Shown: positions 15,459 through 23,880 of the stretch, one piece after another
Numbering within the stretch: the first letter of the stretch is position 1
Layout of the letters: each line of letters opens with the position of its first letter
Program-made: the position numbers and the translations under genes
The notes under the pieces: generated by a model
What the model was told of the DNA's origin: nothing
Databases searched by the model: none
What the model saw: only the letters and a program-made list of their open reading frames with translations
Source: Pelagibacterium halotolerans B2
Lineage (GTDB): Bacteria > Pseudomonadota > Alphaproteobacteria > Rhizobiales > Devosiaceae
NCBI RefSeq assembly: GCF_000230555.1
Contig: NC_016078.1
Location: forward strand, 3,681,001 to 3,745,000
Reading direction: 5' to 3'
Length of the DNA: 64,000 nucleotides

Positions 15459-16301
15459 TTATTCTACAGAAGTGAAAAGGTTCACTATTTCGGCCCATTG
15501 TTCCGGATAATTTAATCCATAAATTTGAATAACCATTTCGGTCAAATGTTCTGCAAGCTGTCCCGGGATTCCACGGGCATTTGTAGTGCTTTCAATATGT
15601 CCCAAAATAGCAAGCATAATAGCATTTTTAGGCTTCATGTCGGGGTCTGCAGCAAGCGAGTGGGTAGCGTTGGAAACTTTGTCTTTAAAAGATTCAGAAA
15701 ACTCAACATCTCCGACTACAATTGATGTATCTTTTAGAAAGCTAAATAAAATCAGGCTAACCTCAGAATTGTGCTTACGAAGGTAGGTAACATTTTCAAT
15801 GCCATATTCTTGCGGCGCATTTGCGATGCGCCAAGCCAGCATGCGCGAATAATACTCAATTCGGCAGTCCCACAAGAAGCGTAAGGCACTGTGAATATCG
15901 AGCTCATCCCCGCTACTCAGTTTTATCGTTTTTGAATCGTAAGGGCTGGTTGCCATCTCCCATAGGCTGACGACGGAACGAGGTGAGAATGCATACGTTT
16001 TTTCGCTAATGTCGGAATACACGCAAACCAAGACCGGCTGAATATGGGCCGCCCACCGGAAGAGGTGGTTGACGTCAAACCGCATACGCAGCTTTCCATC
16101 CGGCGAAACGGCTTTTCGGGTCCCTTTAACCTGCACCAAAATCGTGAAATTGTCGGCAGAATCGCCCAGGGTTGTTTGAACAATTAGGTCCTCGCCATAA
16201 TCGTTCTGAACTACTTCGCTTAACGCGCCAGCACCCGAAAATATACTCGATACGGCCAAGACAGCCTTATGTGCGAGCTTGTGTTCAGCGGTGATTTTCA
16301 C
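15459..16301 (-). CDS. DUF4365 domain protein, putative PD-(D/E)XK-like
   Basis: 280 residues, clearly lower in GC than its neighbours and with unusual codon use for this window, which suggests recent acquisition. The N-terminus matches DUF4365: HKAVLAVSSIFSGAGALSEVVQNDYGEDLIVQT ... FTILVQVKGTRKAV. The D-Y-G-E-D ... VQVKGT pair looks like the acidic and Q-x-K parts of a PD-(D/E)XK nuclease core. Next comes HLFRWAAHIQPVLVCVYS, where these domains usually have a conserved Trp. DUF4365 proteins turn up in defence islands and as orphans; the molecular role is unproven. It has no partner gene here and is convergent with polA. Confidence 0.75.
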   Translation of the reverse strand: MKITAEHKLAHKAVLAVSSIFSGAGALSEVVQNDYGEDLIVQTTLGDSADNFTILVQVKGTRKAVSPDGKLRMRFDVNHLFRWAAHIQPVLVCVYSDISEKTYAFSPRSVVSLWEMATSPYDSKTIKLSSGDELDIHSALRFLWDCRIEYYSRMLAWRIANAPQEYGIENVTYLRKHNSEVSLILFSFLKDTSIVVGDVEFSESFKDKVSNATHSLAADPDMKPKNAIMLAILGHIESTTNARGIPGQLAEHLTEMVIQIYGLNYPEQWAEIVNLFTSVE

Positions 16302-16372
16302 GATGTTTTGCCCATCCTCATTGTGCAGCTATATTTTATACGCTGATTCCGCGAGATCGCGTCCCGTCCACT

Positions 16373-16512
16373 GTCATCCTCGGGCTTGACCCGGGGATCC
16401 GCTGCATCGGATGGCCGGTGAAGGGGTTGGTGAGCGATGAAGCGCGGCGGATCACCATTTCTGCTGCGCGTGCGGACGCCGTGCAGATCCCCGGGTCAAG
16501 CCCGAGGATGAC
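16373..16512. repeat. Perfect 27-bp inverted repeat flanking 86 bp
   Basis: The 27 bases at 16373-16399 (starting GTCATCCTCGGGCTTGACCC) return as an exact reverse complement at 16486-16512. A third copy of the left arm lies at 16860-16886. This arm is recognisable as a dispersed palindromic repeat in GC-rich alphaproteobacterial intergenic DNA and often yields spurious peptides ending LGLDPGI or SSPRMT. No protein is encoded here. Confidence 0.85.
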
Positions 16513-16716
16513 GCGCGATGAGATGCCGGAGACCACGCCGCCCCCGACCAGCCCGAATTCCGGCAAGCGCTGGACATGGTCTTTGACGGCAAGGACGATC
16601 CCGAAACCCTCAAGCGCATATGATCGGGCAGGGCGCCGATCCCCTTCCGTCACATCAGGCAAGGCCACACGACCCCGGCGCTCCAATTGTACGCCTCGGT
16701 TTCCCTCCCCTCGCTG

Positions 16717-16801
16717 CCCCGGCGCACGCCGGGGTCGATGTGCTTCTCCTCACGCACTGGAGTGTCGGTAAGGCTGCTGGGTCCCGGATCAAGTCCGGGA
16801 C
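16717..16801. repeat. Two short GC-rich palindromes
   Basis: CCCCGGCG-CA-CGCCGGGG at 16717-16734 and GTCCCGGA-TCAAG-TCCGGGAC at 16781-16801. The second resembles the core of the 27-bp repeat on either side, suggesting related or nested elements. Confidence 0.7.
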
Positions 16802-16859
16802 AGCGATGGCGGAGGCTCACCCTCTCGGCTCCATCACCAAACACTCACCCACCCCCATC

Positions 16860-16989
16860 GTCATCCTCGGGCTTGACCCGGGGATCCGCGAGGCTTCTTC
16901 CAGCGCAGCAGGAGTGGGGCGCGCCGCCCTCTCAAGGTTCCTCAACCCTTTCCGGCTCCCCGAAGCAGGTTCCCGGCCCCAAGATGACG
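16860..16989. repeat. Second copy of the 27-bp repeat with a degenerate partner arm
   Basis: 16860-16886 is identical to the left arm at 16373-16399. The opposing arm at about 16969-16989 (GGTTCCCGGCCCCAAGATGAC) is a decayed version of the right arm. The enclosed spacer is of similar size to the first copy (about 82 versus 86 bases) but different in sequence. Confidence 0.7.
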
Positions 16990-17252
16990 TCCAGGCGGAG
17001 AGGAGAGGCGGGTGAGACAAACTTATCCCCGCGTTCTCCCCTTGCTCCATACTCGCTCTCACGAACCCGGTTGATGGACGAAAGCGCGACGAACGTTTGG
17101 CGGGTTTGGCTCTGGTTCGGCGGGAGTCGTCCTGCCGGAGGCGAGCGTTCCACTTCCGCGAGGCTGGCTTTAGTTCGGCCCGCAACACCGACAGGGACGA
17201 ACGTGTCCCTGAGCGAGGGAACGTACAGCCCAAAACCCGGAGCGCATGGGGC

Positions 17253-17305
17253 GATGGACGCTTCATATACAAAAAATACAGTGCGGAGCGTTCATCGCCC
17301 CATGC
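17253..17305. repeat. Long near-perfect inverted repeat upstream of the ureidoglycolate lyase-like gene
   Basis: GCATGGGGCGATGGACGCT (17253-17271) pairs with the complement of AGCGTTCATCGCCCCATGC (17287-17305), with a single mismatch, around a 15-base A-rich spacer. It lies about 100 bases before the gene at 17410 and has no T-run on either strand, so it is more likely a repeat unit or operator than a terminator. Confidence 0.6.
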
Positions 17306-17409
17306 CGTTCATCCCATCAAAAACCGAGGCAATATCGCCGTCGGCGGACTTGGCATGCGTGGGCGAACGCCCCATCCTGCGCGCCATGTCCAATCTTATC
17401 GGTCCCCGG

Positions 17410-17931
17410 ATGATCTCCATCGAACCCCTCACGCCAGACGCCTTCGCCCCCTATGGCACCGCGCTCGGTTTCGCCGCCCGCCACACCCCCGACACCGCCT
17501 TTTTCTCCCCGGCCTCCGATTTCTGGCACGAGCACGGCTTTGCCTCCGGCGAGACGAAAACCGAAATCCTCTGGGTGGTCTATCGCAGCTCCGATCCGAC
17601 CATCGCCCGGCTCGAAGCCCATCTCGCCACCGAACAGGCCCTCATCCCCCTCACCGGCTCCATCGTCCATATCGTTGCCCGCTCGGCCCCCGATGGCGCG
17701 CCCGATCCGCAAACGGTCAGGGCCTTCGCCATCGCGCCGGGGCAGGGCATCGTCATGGCAAAAGACTGCTGGCACGCCACCCGCGTCTTCGCCGGCGATG
17801 TCACCTGCGCCATGCTCACCCGCGCATCGACCACAAAGGACCTCGTCGCCCACCTCCAGACCGGCGCCCCGCTCACCGAAAGCCGCTACGCCGATATCGC
17901 CATATCGATCGGGAACGGGGAAAAACGATAA
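17410..17931 (+). CDS. Ureidoglycolate lyase family (AllA-like) protein
   Basis: 173 residues from the ATG at 17410: MISIEPLTPDAFAPYGTALGF, then TEILWVVYRSSDPTIARLEAHLATEQALIPLTG, APDGAPDPQTVRAFAIAPGQGIVMAKDCWHA. The EQALIPL and G.G...K..WHA blocks follow the AllA cupin-like fold. Known members release glyoxylate and urea from ureidoglycolate in purine/allantoin breakdown. No other allantoin gene is nearby, so a related substrate is possible. An ATG at 17386 is also in frame. The open frame extends far upstream through repeat DNA, which I do not count. Confidence 0.78.
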   Translation: MISIEPLTPDAFAPYGTALGFAARHTPDTAFFSPASDFWHEHGFASGETKTEILWVVYRSSDPTIARLEAHLATEQALIPLTGSIVHIVARSAPDGAPDPQTVRAFAIAPGQGIVMAKDCWHATRVFAGDVTCAMLTRASTTKDLVAHLQTGAPLTESRYADIAISIGNGEKR

Positions 17932-18052
17932 ATCCAGTTGATCGGGATCGATCAAAAACAAAAATTCGACTCATCGCCCATCAAGGCGCTTAACTGAACC
18001 CATCAGAACTGGTGATCGCTTCGCCGCGCACCGCAGACGGGAACAGCCCTAT

Positions 18053-18847
18053 ATGGATGATGCCGCCACCCTCCAGCGTTTCGAAACAGGCGCCGCCCTG
18101 CGCGCCGCCTGCCGCGCCGGAATTTGGGACCGCCCGACCTCGGGCCTGGCGCAGGGCTTCCAGCAGGGCAACATCGTCATCCTGCCCCGCGCCCTGGCCG
18201 ATGATTTCCTGCGCTATTGCACCCGCAATCCCAAGCCCGCCCCCATTCTCGGCGTCTCCGAGCCCGGCGACCCTTCGCTCCCCACCCTCGGCGCCGATAT
18301 CGACATCCGCACCGACGTCCCCCGATACCGCGTCTTCCGCGATGGCGAGCCCGCCGAAATCCTCACCGACCTCAACGCCCTCTGGCGCGACGATTTCGTG
18401 ACCTTCGTTCTGGGCTGCTCGTTTTCCTTCGAAACCGCCCTCCTGCGCGCCGCCATCCCCGTCCGCCACATCGAGGCCGGCCGCAACGTGCCGATGTACA
18501 AAACCAACATCGAGACCCAGAGTGCCGGCCCCTTCGGCGGCCCCATGGTCGTCTCGATGCGCCCCTTCACGCCGGCCGATGCCATCCGCGCCATCGTCCT
18601 CTCGTCCTACCTGCCGCAGGCCCACGGCGCTCCCGTCCACCTGGGCGATCCCTCGGCCATCGGCATCGCAGATATCGCCACCCCCGATTTCGGCGAGGCC
18701 CCCGATATCCACGAGGGCGACGTCCCGGTCTTCTGGGCCTGCGGCGTCACCCCCCAATCGGCCATCCGCCATGCAAGGCCGCCCATCGCCATAACCCACG
18801 AACCCGGGCACATGCTCGTCACCGATCTCAGGGCCGATATCGGCTGA
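18053..18847 (+). CDS. DUF1445 family putative hydro-lyase / D-glutamate cyclase-like
   Basis: 264 residues matching the DUF1445 (UPF0317) family. It has [37 protein letters not shown] near the start, [41 protein letters not shown] and [11 protein letters not shown] blocks, and ends [20 protein letters not shown] eukaryotic relative is D-glutamate cyclase; bacterial members are annotated as hydro-lyases without firm biochemistry. It leads directly into the TRAP transporter operon, so it probably acts on the imported acid. Confidence 0.85.
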   Translation: MDDAATLQRFETGAALRAACRAGIWDRPTSGLAQGFQQGNIVILPRALADDFLRYCTRNPKPAPILGVSEPGDPSLPTLGADIDIRTDVPRYRVFRDGEPAEILTDLNALWRDDFVTFVLGCSFSFETALLRAAIPVRHIEAGRNVPMYKTNIETQSAGPFGGPMVVSMRPFTPADAIRAIVLSSYLPQAHGAPVHLGDPSAIGIADIATPDFGEAPDIHEGDVPVFWACGVTPQSAIRHARPPIAITHEPGHMLVTDLRADIG

Positions 18848-18907
18848 GACCGGACATGCAAAAAGACCGCACAAGCGGCATGATCAACCAACGCAAAGGG
18901 AACTGAA

Positions 18908-19957
18908 ATGAAAGCGCTAAAACCTCTCCTCCTCGCCTCCATCGCCCTGGCCCCCGCCGCGGCTCTCGCCCAGGACCTGCCTGAAACCACCCTCAACGTG
19001 GTCGGCAGCTGGTCCAACCTGCCGCTCTACCAGCAGTTCGAGCGCGGCTTCTGGGAAGAAACCGTCCCCGAATCCTCGGGCGGTGCGATCAGTGTCAACA
19101 TGACCACTTTCGACCAGATGGGCGTTGCCGGTGCCGACGTCTTCCGTATGCTCGGCGATGGCGTTTTCGATATCGGCATGACCGTTGGCGATTATACCGT
19201 CGCCGATGCCCCCGAGCTTGAAGGCCTTGATGTCCCCCTCATCGCCACCGATGCCGAAACCGCCTACGCCATGACCGAAGCGGCCAAGCCCATGGTTGCC
19301 GAGATCATGGAAACCCGCTTCAATTCCCACATGCTCGCCATCGCCCCCTATCCCCCGCAGATCGTCTTCTGCAACGCCGAGATCAGTGGTCTCGCCGATC
19401 TCGAAGGCAAAAAGATCCGTGGCTCAGGCCGCATGACCTCGCTGTTCCTCGAAGCGCTGGGCGCCGAAGGCATCACGATGGCGTTTTCCGAAGTCCCCGG
19501 CGCGCTCGAGCGCGGCGTTATTGATTGCGCGGTCACCGGCGCGGGTTCGGGCTATGCTTCGGGCTGGTACGAATCCTCGACCCATCTGGTCAACCTTCCG
19601 CTCGGTGGCTGGGATCCGGTCATCACTGCCGTCAATCTTGACGCCTGGAATGCGCTCGACCCCGCCGTCCAGACCTTCCTCGAAGACCAGATCGTGGCTG
19701 AATTCGAAGAGCCCGCCTGGGCCGATGCCGGCGGCGCCCTCGACCGCGACATCGCCTGCCTCACCGGCGGCGAATGCGAAGCGGGCCCAGCAGCGTCCAT
19801 GACGCTGGTCGAGCTGTCCGAAGAGGACAAGGCACAGGCTCTCGCCGTCCTCGAGGATTCGATCCTTCCCGATTGGGCCGAACGCGCCGGTGCCGAATGG
19901 GCCACCCGCTGGAATGAGACGGTGGGCGCGGCCCTCGACGTCTCGATAGCCCAGTAA
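18908..19957 (+). CDS. TRAP transporter substrate-binding protein (DctP type)
   Basis: 349 residues with a Sec signal peptide (MKALKPLLLASIALAPAAALAQ, cleavage after ALA about residue 20). The mature protein has the DctP ligand core: GVFDIGMTVGDYTVADAPELEGLDVPL, LEGKKIRGSGRMTSLFLEALGAEGITMAFSEVPGALERGVIDCAVTG. The Arg in KKIRGSG sits where the carboxylate-clamping Arg is found, so an organic acid ligand is likely. It is followed by DctQ- and DctM-type membrane subunits. A GGGAA Shine-Dalgarno precedes the start. Confidence 0.92.
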   Translation: MKALKPLLLASIALAPAAALAQDLPETTLNVVGSWSNLPLYQQFERGFWEETVPESSGGAISVNMTTFDQMGVAGADVFRMLGDGVFDIGMTVGDYTVADAPELEGLDVPLIATDAETAYAMTEAAKPMVAEIMETRFNSHMLAIAPYPPQIVFCNAEISGLADLEGKKIRGSGRMTSLFLEALGAEGITMAFSEVPGALERGVIDCAVTGAGSGYASGWYESSTHLVNLPLGGWDPVITAVNLDAWNALDPAVQTFLEDQIVAEFEEPAWADAGGALDRDIACLTGGECEAGPAASMTLVELSEEDKAQALAVLEDSILPDWAERAGAEWATRWNETVGAALDVSIAQ

Positions 19958-19978
19958 CGCGAAGGAAAGGGCGGCACG

Positions 19979-20557
19979 ATGGAAACCAACTCCGCAATCC
20001 CGGCAAGGGTCAGGACCCTTGCGGGGGTCATGAAAACGCTTAACCGCTGGGTCGCGTTGATTTGCGGTGTGGTCCTGCTCGTCGCTGTCGCCCTCATTCT
20101 CTTCGAAATCCTGGGCCGGCGCATTTCCCTGTTCCGCATCGGTGGCGCCGATGAACTTTCCGGCTACGTCATGGCCGGCATCGCCACCTGGGGCTTTGCC
20201 TATGCCCTTGTCGAGCGCGCCCATGTGCGCATCGATCTCGTCTATACAAGGCTGCCCGCTCCCGGGCGGGCAGCTTTCGATAGTCTCGCCCTGGCCAGTG
20301 TGCTGTTCGTTGCCGCGCTTGTCTCGTTCTATGCCTATGACGTTCTTGCCAAATCGATTGCCCGCGGCTCGCGCTCCAACACGCCTCTGGCCATCGAGTT
20401 GTGGATACCCCAGATCGTCTGGTTCGCCGGCTGGGCATGGCTCACCATCACCTCGGCCGTCCTCCTTGCCTGCACGCTCATTCTTACCCTCGGCCGCCAA
20501 TGGGGCCTTATAAACGAACTCTCCGGCATCGTGTCCGAGACGGGAGAAGCGTCATGA
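19979..20557 (+). CDS. TRAP transporter small permease (DctQ type)
   Basis: 192 residues with four predicted membrane spans (about residues 25-45, 62-80, 95-115, 140-165), as in DctQ. The family motif region IGGADELSGYVMAGIATWGFAYALVERAHVRIDLV is clear. It partners the large permease to couple Na+ flow to solute uptake. Its stop overlaps the start of the large permease (ATGA). Confidence 0.9.
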   Translation: METNSAIPARVRTLAGVMKTLNRWVALICGVVLLVAVALILFEILGRRISLFRIGGADELSGYVMAGIATWGFAYALVERAHVRIDLVYTRLPAPGRAAFDSLALASVLFVAALVSFYAYDVLAKSIARGSRSNTPLAIELWIPQIVWFAGWAWLTITSAVLLACTLILTLGRQWGLINELSGIVSETGEAS

Positions 20558-21831
20558 TCTGGTATGTCGCCATCGGCCTTGCCGTCCTTCTCGCCCTGTC
20601 GGTCCCCGTCGGTGCCGCATTGTTTCTTCTCGGCTTTGGTCTCGACGCGTTTTTTGCGCCCCTGCCGCTCATTCGCGGCCTGGGCCAGATGGTCTATTCC
20701 TCGTCCGACAGTTTCCTTCTCATCGCCATCCCGCTCTTTGTCCTGCTGGGCGAAATCCTCGTGCGGGCCGGAATTGCCGAGCGCACCTACAAGATCCTCG
20801 ATGCCTGGTTTTCATGGCTGCCGGGCGGTCTGGTTCATGCCAATATCGGCACCTCCACGATGTTTTCGGCCACGTCGGGATCTTCGGTCGCCACCGCCGC
20901 CACGGTTGCCACCGTGGCCATGCCCCAGGCAAAGAAACAGGGATACGATCAACGGTTGTTTGCAGGCGCCATCGCGGCCGGCGGCACGCTGGGCATCATG
21001 CTGCCCCCTTCGATCAATCTGATCGTTTATGGCTTTCTCACCCAGACCTCGGTGCCCCAATTGTTCATGGCCGGCATCGTGCCGGGCCTGCTGATGGCGC
21101 TTGGGTTCATGGCCATCACCATCATCATCTGCTCGATAAAGCCCGAACTGGGCGGGCCAAGCCGGCATTTCACTTGGCGTGAACGGCTTGCCGGACTGCC
21201 CCACCTCATCCCGGTGTTTCTGGTTTTCGCCGTCATCATCGGCTCGATCTATAATGGCTGGGCCACGCCCACCGAGGCTGCGGCCGTGGGTGTCGCCATG
21301 GCCATGCTGATCGCCGCATTTTACAGATCGCTGACCCTCGATAATCTCAAGCGGGCCCTCTTGGGCACCATCCGCACAACGGCGATGGTGATGTTTGTGA
21401 TCGTCGGGGCCTATTTCCTCAACTATGCCCTCGGTGCCACCGGGCTCGGCCGTCAGCTCACCCTATTCCTCGAAGGCATGGGTCTTGGGCCTTACGGCAT
21501 GCTGCTGGTCATTATCCTCATGTACATCGTCCTGGGGTTCTTCATCGAAACCCTGGCGCTGATGATCGCGACCATTCCCATTGTCGTGCCCATCATCATC
21601 GAACTCGGTTTCGACAAGGTCTGGTTCGGCATCCTTTTGATCGTCCTGATCGAAATGGCGCTCATTACTCCCCCCGTCGGTCTCAACCTTTATGTTGTGC
21701 AGGGTGCGCGCAAGGAGGGGCGCCTGAGTGATGTGATGGTCGGCGTCATTCCCTTTGTGTTCGTAATGCTGGTGATGGTTGCGTTGCTCGTCGCCTTCCC
21801 CGCCATTGCGCTGGTTTTCTCTCCGGCCTGA
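20554..21831 (+). CDS. TRAP transporter large permease (DctM type)
   Basis: 425 residues from the ATG at 20554, which overlaps the DctQ stop. It is polytopic with the DctM signature segments LLIAIPLFVLLGEILVRAGI, VHANIGTSTMFSATSGSSVATAATVATVAMP, GTLGIMLPPSINLIVYG, GWATPTEAAAVGV and the C-terminal ALITPPVGLNLYVVQG. It forms the solute channel of a secondary, binding-protein-dependent importer. The frame is open further upstream, but the overlap start matches the family N-terminus. Confidence 0.93.
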   Translation: MIWYVAIGLAVLLALSVPVGAALFLLGFGLDAFFAPLPLIRGLGQMVYSSSDSFLLIAIPLFVLLGEILVRAGIAERTYKILDAWFSWLPGGLVHANIGTSTMFSATSGSSVATAATVATVAMPQAKKQGYDQRLFAGAIAAGGTLGIMLPPSINLIVYGFLTQTSVPQLFMAGIVPGLLMALGFMAITIIICSIKPELGGPSRHFTWRERLAGLPHLIPVFLVFAVIIGSIYNGWATPTEAAAVGVAMAMLIAAFYRSLTLDNLKRALLGTIRTTAMVMFVIVGAYFLNYALGATGLGRQLTLFLEGMGLGPYGMLLVIILMYIVLGFFIETLALMIATIPIVVPIIIELGFDKVWFGILLIVLIEMALITPPVGLNLYVVQGARKEGRLSDVMVGVIPFVFVMLVMVALLVAFPAIALVFSPA

Positions 21832-21860
21832 TCGCCCGGCATTTTTTCAAAGGCACTACC

Positions 21861-22559
21861 ATGCCCAATACACTGACCTTCGCCGTGGCAGGCTCCGAGC
21901 CGGTCGCCATTACCATCGAACGGGCTATCATCGCCGGCTGGACGGGGCGTAACGCCGATGCCGTCAATCATCATATCGCTGAACTGGAAGCCATCGGCGT
22001 TCCACCGCCCAGCACGGTGCCGCTGTTCTACCGTGTTGCGTCCGGTCTCGTAACAACCGACACGGCCATGGAAACCGTCGATGCGACGGGCTCGGGCGAA
22101 GCCGAGCCGCTGGTGATCGACGATGGAGAAAAGCTCTATCTCGGGCTTGGTTCGGACCACACCGACCGCCAGCTCGAAACCCATTCGGTGGCCCTCTCCA
22201 AGCAGATTTGCGCCAAGCCGGTCGCCCCGACCCTTTGGGCTTTCGACGAGGTTGCGCCCCACCTCGACCAGATCGCCATCCGATCTTTCATCCGCGACGA
22301 TGAAAACGCGGCCTGGATCCCCTATCAGGAGGGCACGCTGGCTTCCATCCGCCCGCTCCTCGAACTGATCGATGCTTCGCCCTCTGCCGCATCCCCGTCG
22401 CGGTTGGAGCCCGGCACTGCCATGATGTGCGGCACCTTCGCGGTCCTTTCCGGCGGCGTGCGTCCGGCCCGGTTTTTCCGCATGGAAATGACTGATCCCG
22501 TTCTGGGCCGAACCATTAAACACTGCTACGAAACAAAGACCCTGCCCGTCATTTCGTAG
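21861..22559 (+). CDS. DUF2848 domain protein
   Basis: 232 residues matching DUF2848 along the whole length: RAIIAGWTGRNADAVNHHIAELEAIGVPPPSTVPLFYRVA, then LYLGLGSDHTDRQLETHSVALSKQICAKPVAPTLW and the C-terminal GTAMMCGTF. The fold is related to fumarylacetoacetate hydrolase-like and other metal-binding enzymes. A conserved H-x-D-R and a separate His (ETHS) suggest a metal site, but the activity is unknown. It lies between the TRAP transporter and the amidase, so it probably takes part in breaking down an amide-containing acid. Confidence 0.85.
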   Translation: MPNTLTFAVAGSEPVAITIERAIIAGWTGRNADAVNHHIAELEAIGVPPPSTVPLFYRVASGLVTTDTAMETVDATGSGEAEPLVIDDGEKLYLGLGSDHTDRQLETHSVALSKQICAKPVAPTLWAFDEVAPHLDQIAIRSFIRDDENAAWIPYQEGTLASIRPLLELIDASPSAASPSRLEPGTAMMCGTFAVLSGGVRPARFFRMEMTDPVLGRTIKHCYETKTLPVIS

Positions 22560-22569
22560 GAAGCCCGCC

Positions 22570-23880
22570 ATGACCGACATCTCCCCGCTCCGCCAGAACG
22601 CCGGCCGTATCGCCTTTCGCGCCGAAGATCGTGCGCGGCGCGCCATCGATGTGGCTATGAGTGCCAAGCCCGAAGTCCTGCGCACCATATTCACCCGCTT
22701 CGATGCCAGCCGGATCATGTCCGAAGCCAAAGCGCTCGACGGTGACGCCGGGCGCAGAACCGGCCCTCTGGCCGGCATCCTCGTCTCGATCAAGGACCTG
22801 TTCGACGAGAAAGGGCAGGTGACTTCGGCCGGCTCGACCATTCTCGCTGATGCCGAACCGGCAAATGCCGATGCGGAGGCCGTCGGACGCCTGCGAGCTG
22901 CCGGGGCCATCGGGTGCGGACGCACCACCATGTCCGAATTTGCCTATTCGGGCGTGGGGCTCAATCCGCACTTTGGCAATCCGGGAAACATCTTCGACAG
23001 CTCCCGCATCTCCGGCGGGTCGACCTCGGGCGGCGCATTGTCGGTCGCCCTGGGCATTGCCGATGTCGCACTGGGTTCCGATACCGGCGGATCGGTGCGC
23101 ATTCCCGCCGCGCTCAATGGGTTGTGCGGGTTCAAGCCCAGCCAGTCCGCGGTCCCGCTCGATGGTGCGTTCCCGCTGTCCCAGAGCTATGACAGTATCG
23201 GGCCGCTGGCGCGCACGATCAAACACTGCAGCGCCGTCCACGCCGTCCTTTCAGCCACCGCCGCCTCGCCAGCAAAGCGCGAAAGCCTGCGTATCGGCGT
23301 GGCGCGCGGCATTCTGACCGAAGGGCTCGACACCCAAGTCGCCGCCGATTTCCAGCGCGCCATCGCGCTGCTTTCCGCCGCCGGATTTGCGCTGACCGAT
23401 ATCGAGCTGCCCATGCTCGAGGGCTTCGGAAACGTCAACCGCATCATTGTCGCCTCCGAAGCTCATGCCATCCACGCTTCCCGTCTGGCCCGCATGCAAA
23501 CCGAGGGCGATCCCCACGTTCTGCGCCGCATCCGCGCTGCCGAAAGTTTCGCTTCCACAGACGAGGTGGATGCTCGCGCTCAACGGGCAGCCGCTATCGC
23601 AGCGTTTTCGGCGCAGGCGGAAAATTATGATGTATTCATCGCACCCACGCTGCCGACCGTCGCACCGTTGATTGCCGATGTGGAGGCCGATTTCGACCGT
23701 CTCAATGGCCTGATGCTGCGCAACCCTTCGGCCATCAACTTTCTCGATGGCTGCGCCGCAACCGTTCCGATGCATGCCGGCCAGCCCCTCGCCACCGGCC
23801 TCATGATTTTCGCCCCCGGCGGTCATGACTGGAGGGTTCTGGGCGCCGCCGAACAAATTGAGGCCATTCTGGCATCATGA
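22570..23880 (+). CDS. Amidase (amidase signature family)
   Basis: 436 residues. The Ser-cisSer-Lys triad is visible: Lys in LVSIKDLFDEKG (about 77), the Gly/Ser-rich loop ISGGSTSGGALSVALGIADVALGSDTGGSVRIPAALNGLCGFKPS with cis-Ser in STSGG and the nucleophile in DTGGS. It hydrolyses a C-N amide bond; relatives include GatA, indoleacetamide and allophanate or biuret hydrolases. No GatCAB context is present. A GGAAG Shine-Dalgarno overlaps the end of the DUF2848 gene, and its TGA overlaps the next ATG. Confidence 0.92.
   Translation: MTDISPLRQNAGRIAFRAEDRARRAIDVAMSAKPEVLRTIFTRFDASRIMSEAKALDGDAGRRTGPLAGILVSIKDLFDEKGQVTSAGSTILADAEPANADAEAVGRLRAAGAIGCGRTTMSEFAYSGVGLNPHFGNPGNIFDSSRISGGSTSGGALSVALGIADVALGSDTGGSVRIPAALNGLCGFKPSQSAVPLDGAFPLSQSYDSIGPLARTIKHCSAVHAVLSATAASPAKRESLRIGVARGILTEGLDTQVAADFQRAIALLSAAGFALTDIELPMLEGFGNVNRIIVASEAHAIHASRLARMQTEGDPHVLRRIRAAESFASTDEVDARAQRAAAIAAFSAQAENYDVFIAPTLPTVAPLIADVEADFDRLNGLMLRNPSAINFLDGCAATVPMHAGQPLATGLMIFAPGGHDWRVLGAAEQIEAILAS

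Larger units (their letters stand above)
16513..17409. other. About 0.9 kb without a convincing gene, repeat-rich
   Basis: The reading frames open here have repeat-derived, compositionally odd translations and no family resemblance, so I call none of them. The stretch holds several palindromes (listed separately) and ends at the ureidoglycolate lyase-like gene. It looks like an accumulation of mobile palindromic units beside the DUF4365 gene. Confidence 0.6.

Noticed and set aside
16687..17409. Long open frame leading into the ureidoglycolate lyase-like gene, which would add about 240 residues
   Set aside because: The added part translates repeat DNA with low-complexity composition and no homology-like pattern; the family N-terminus is at 17410.
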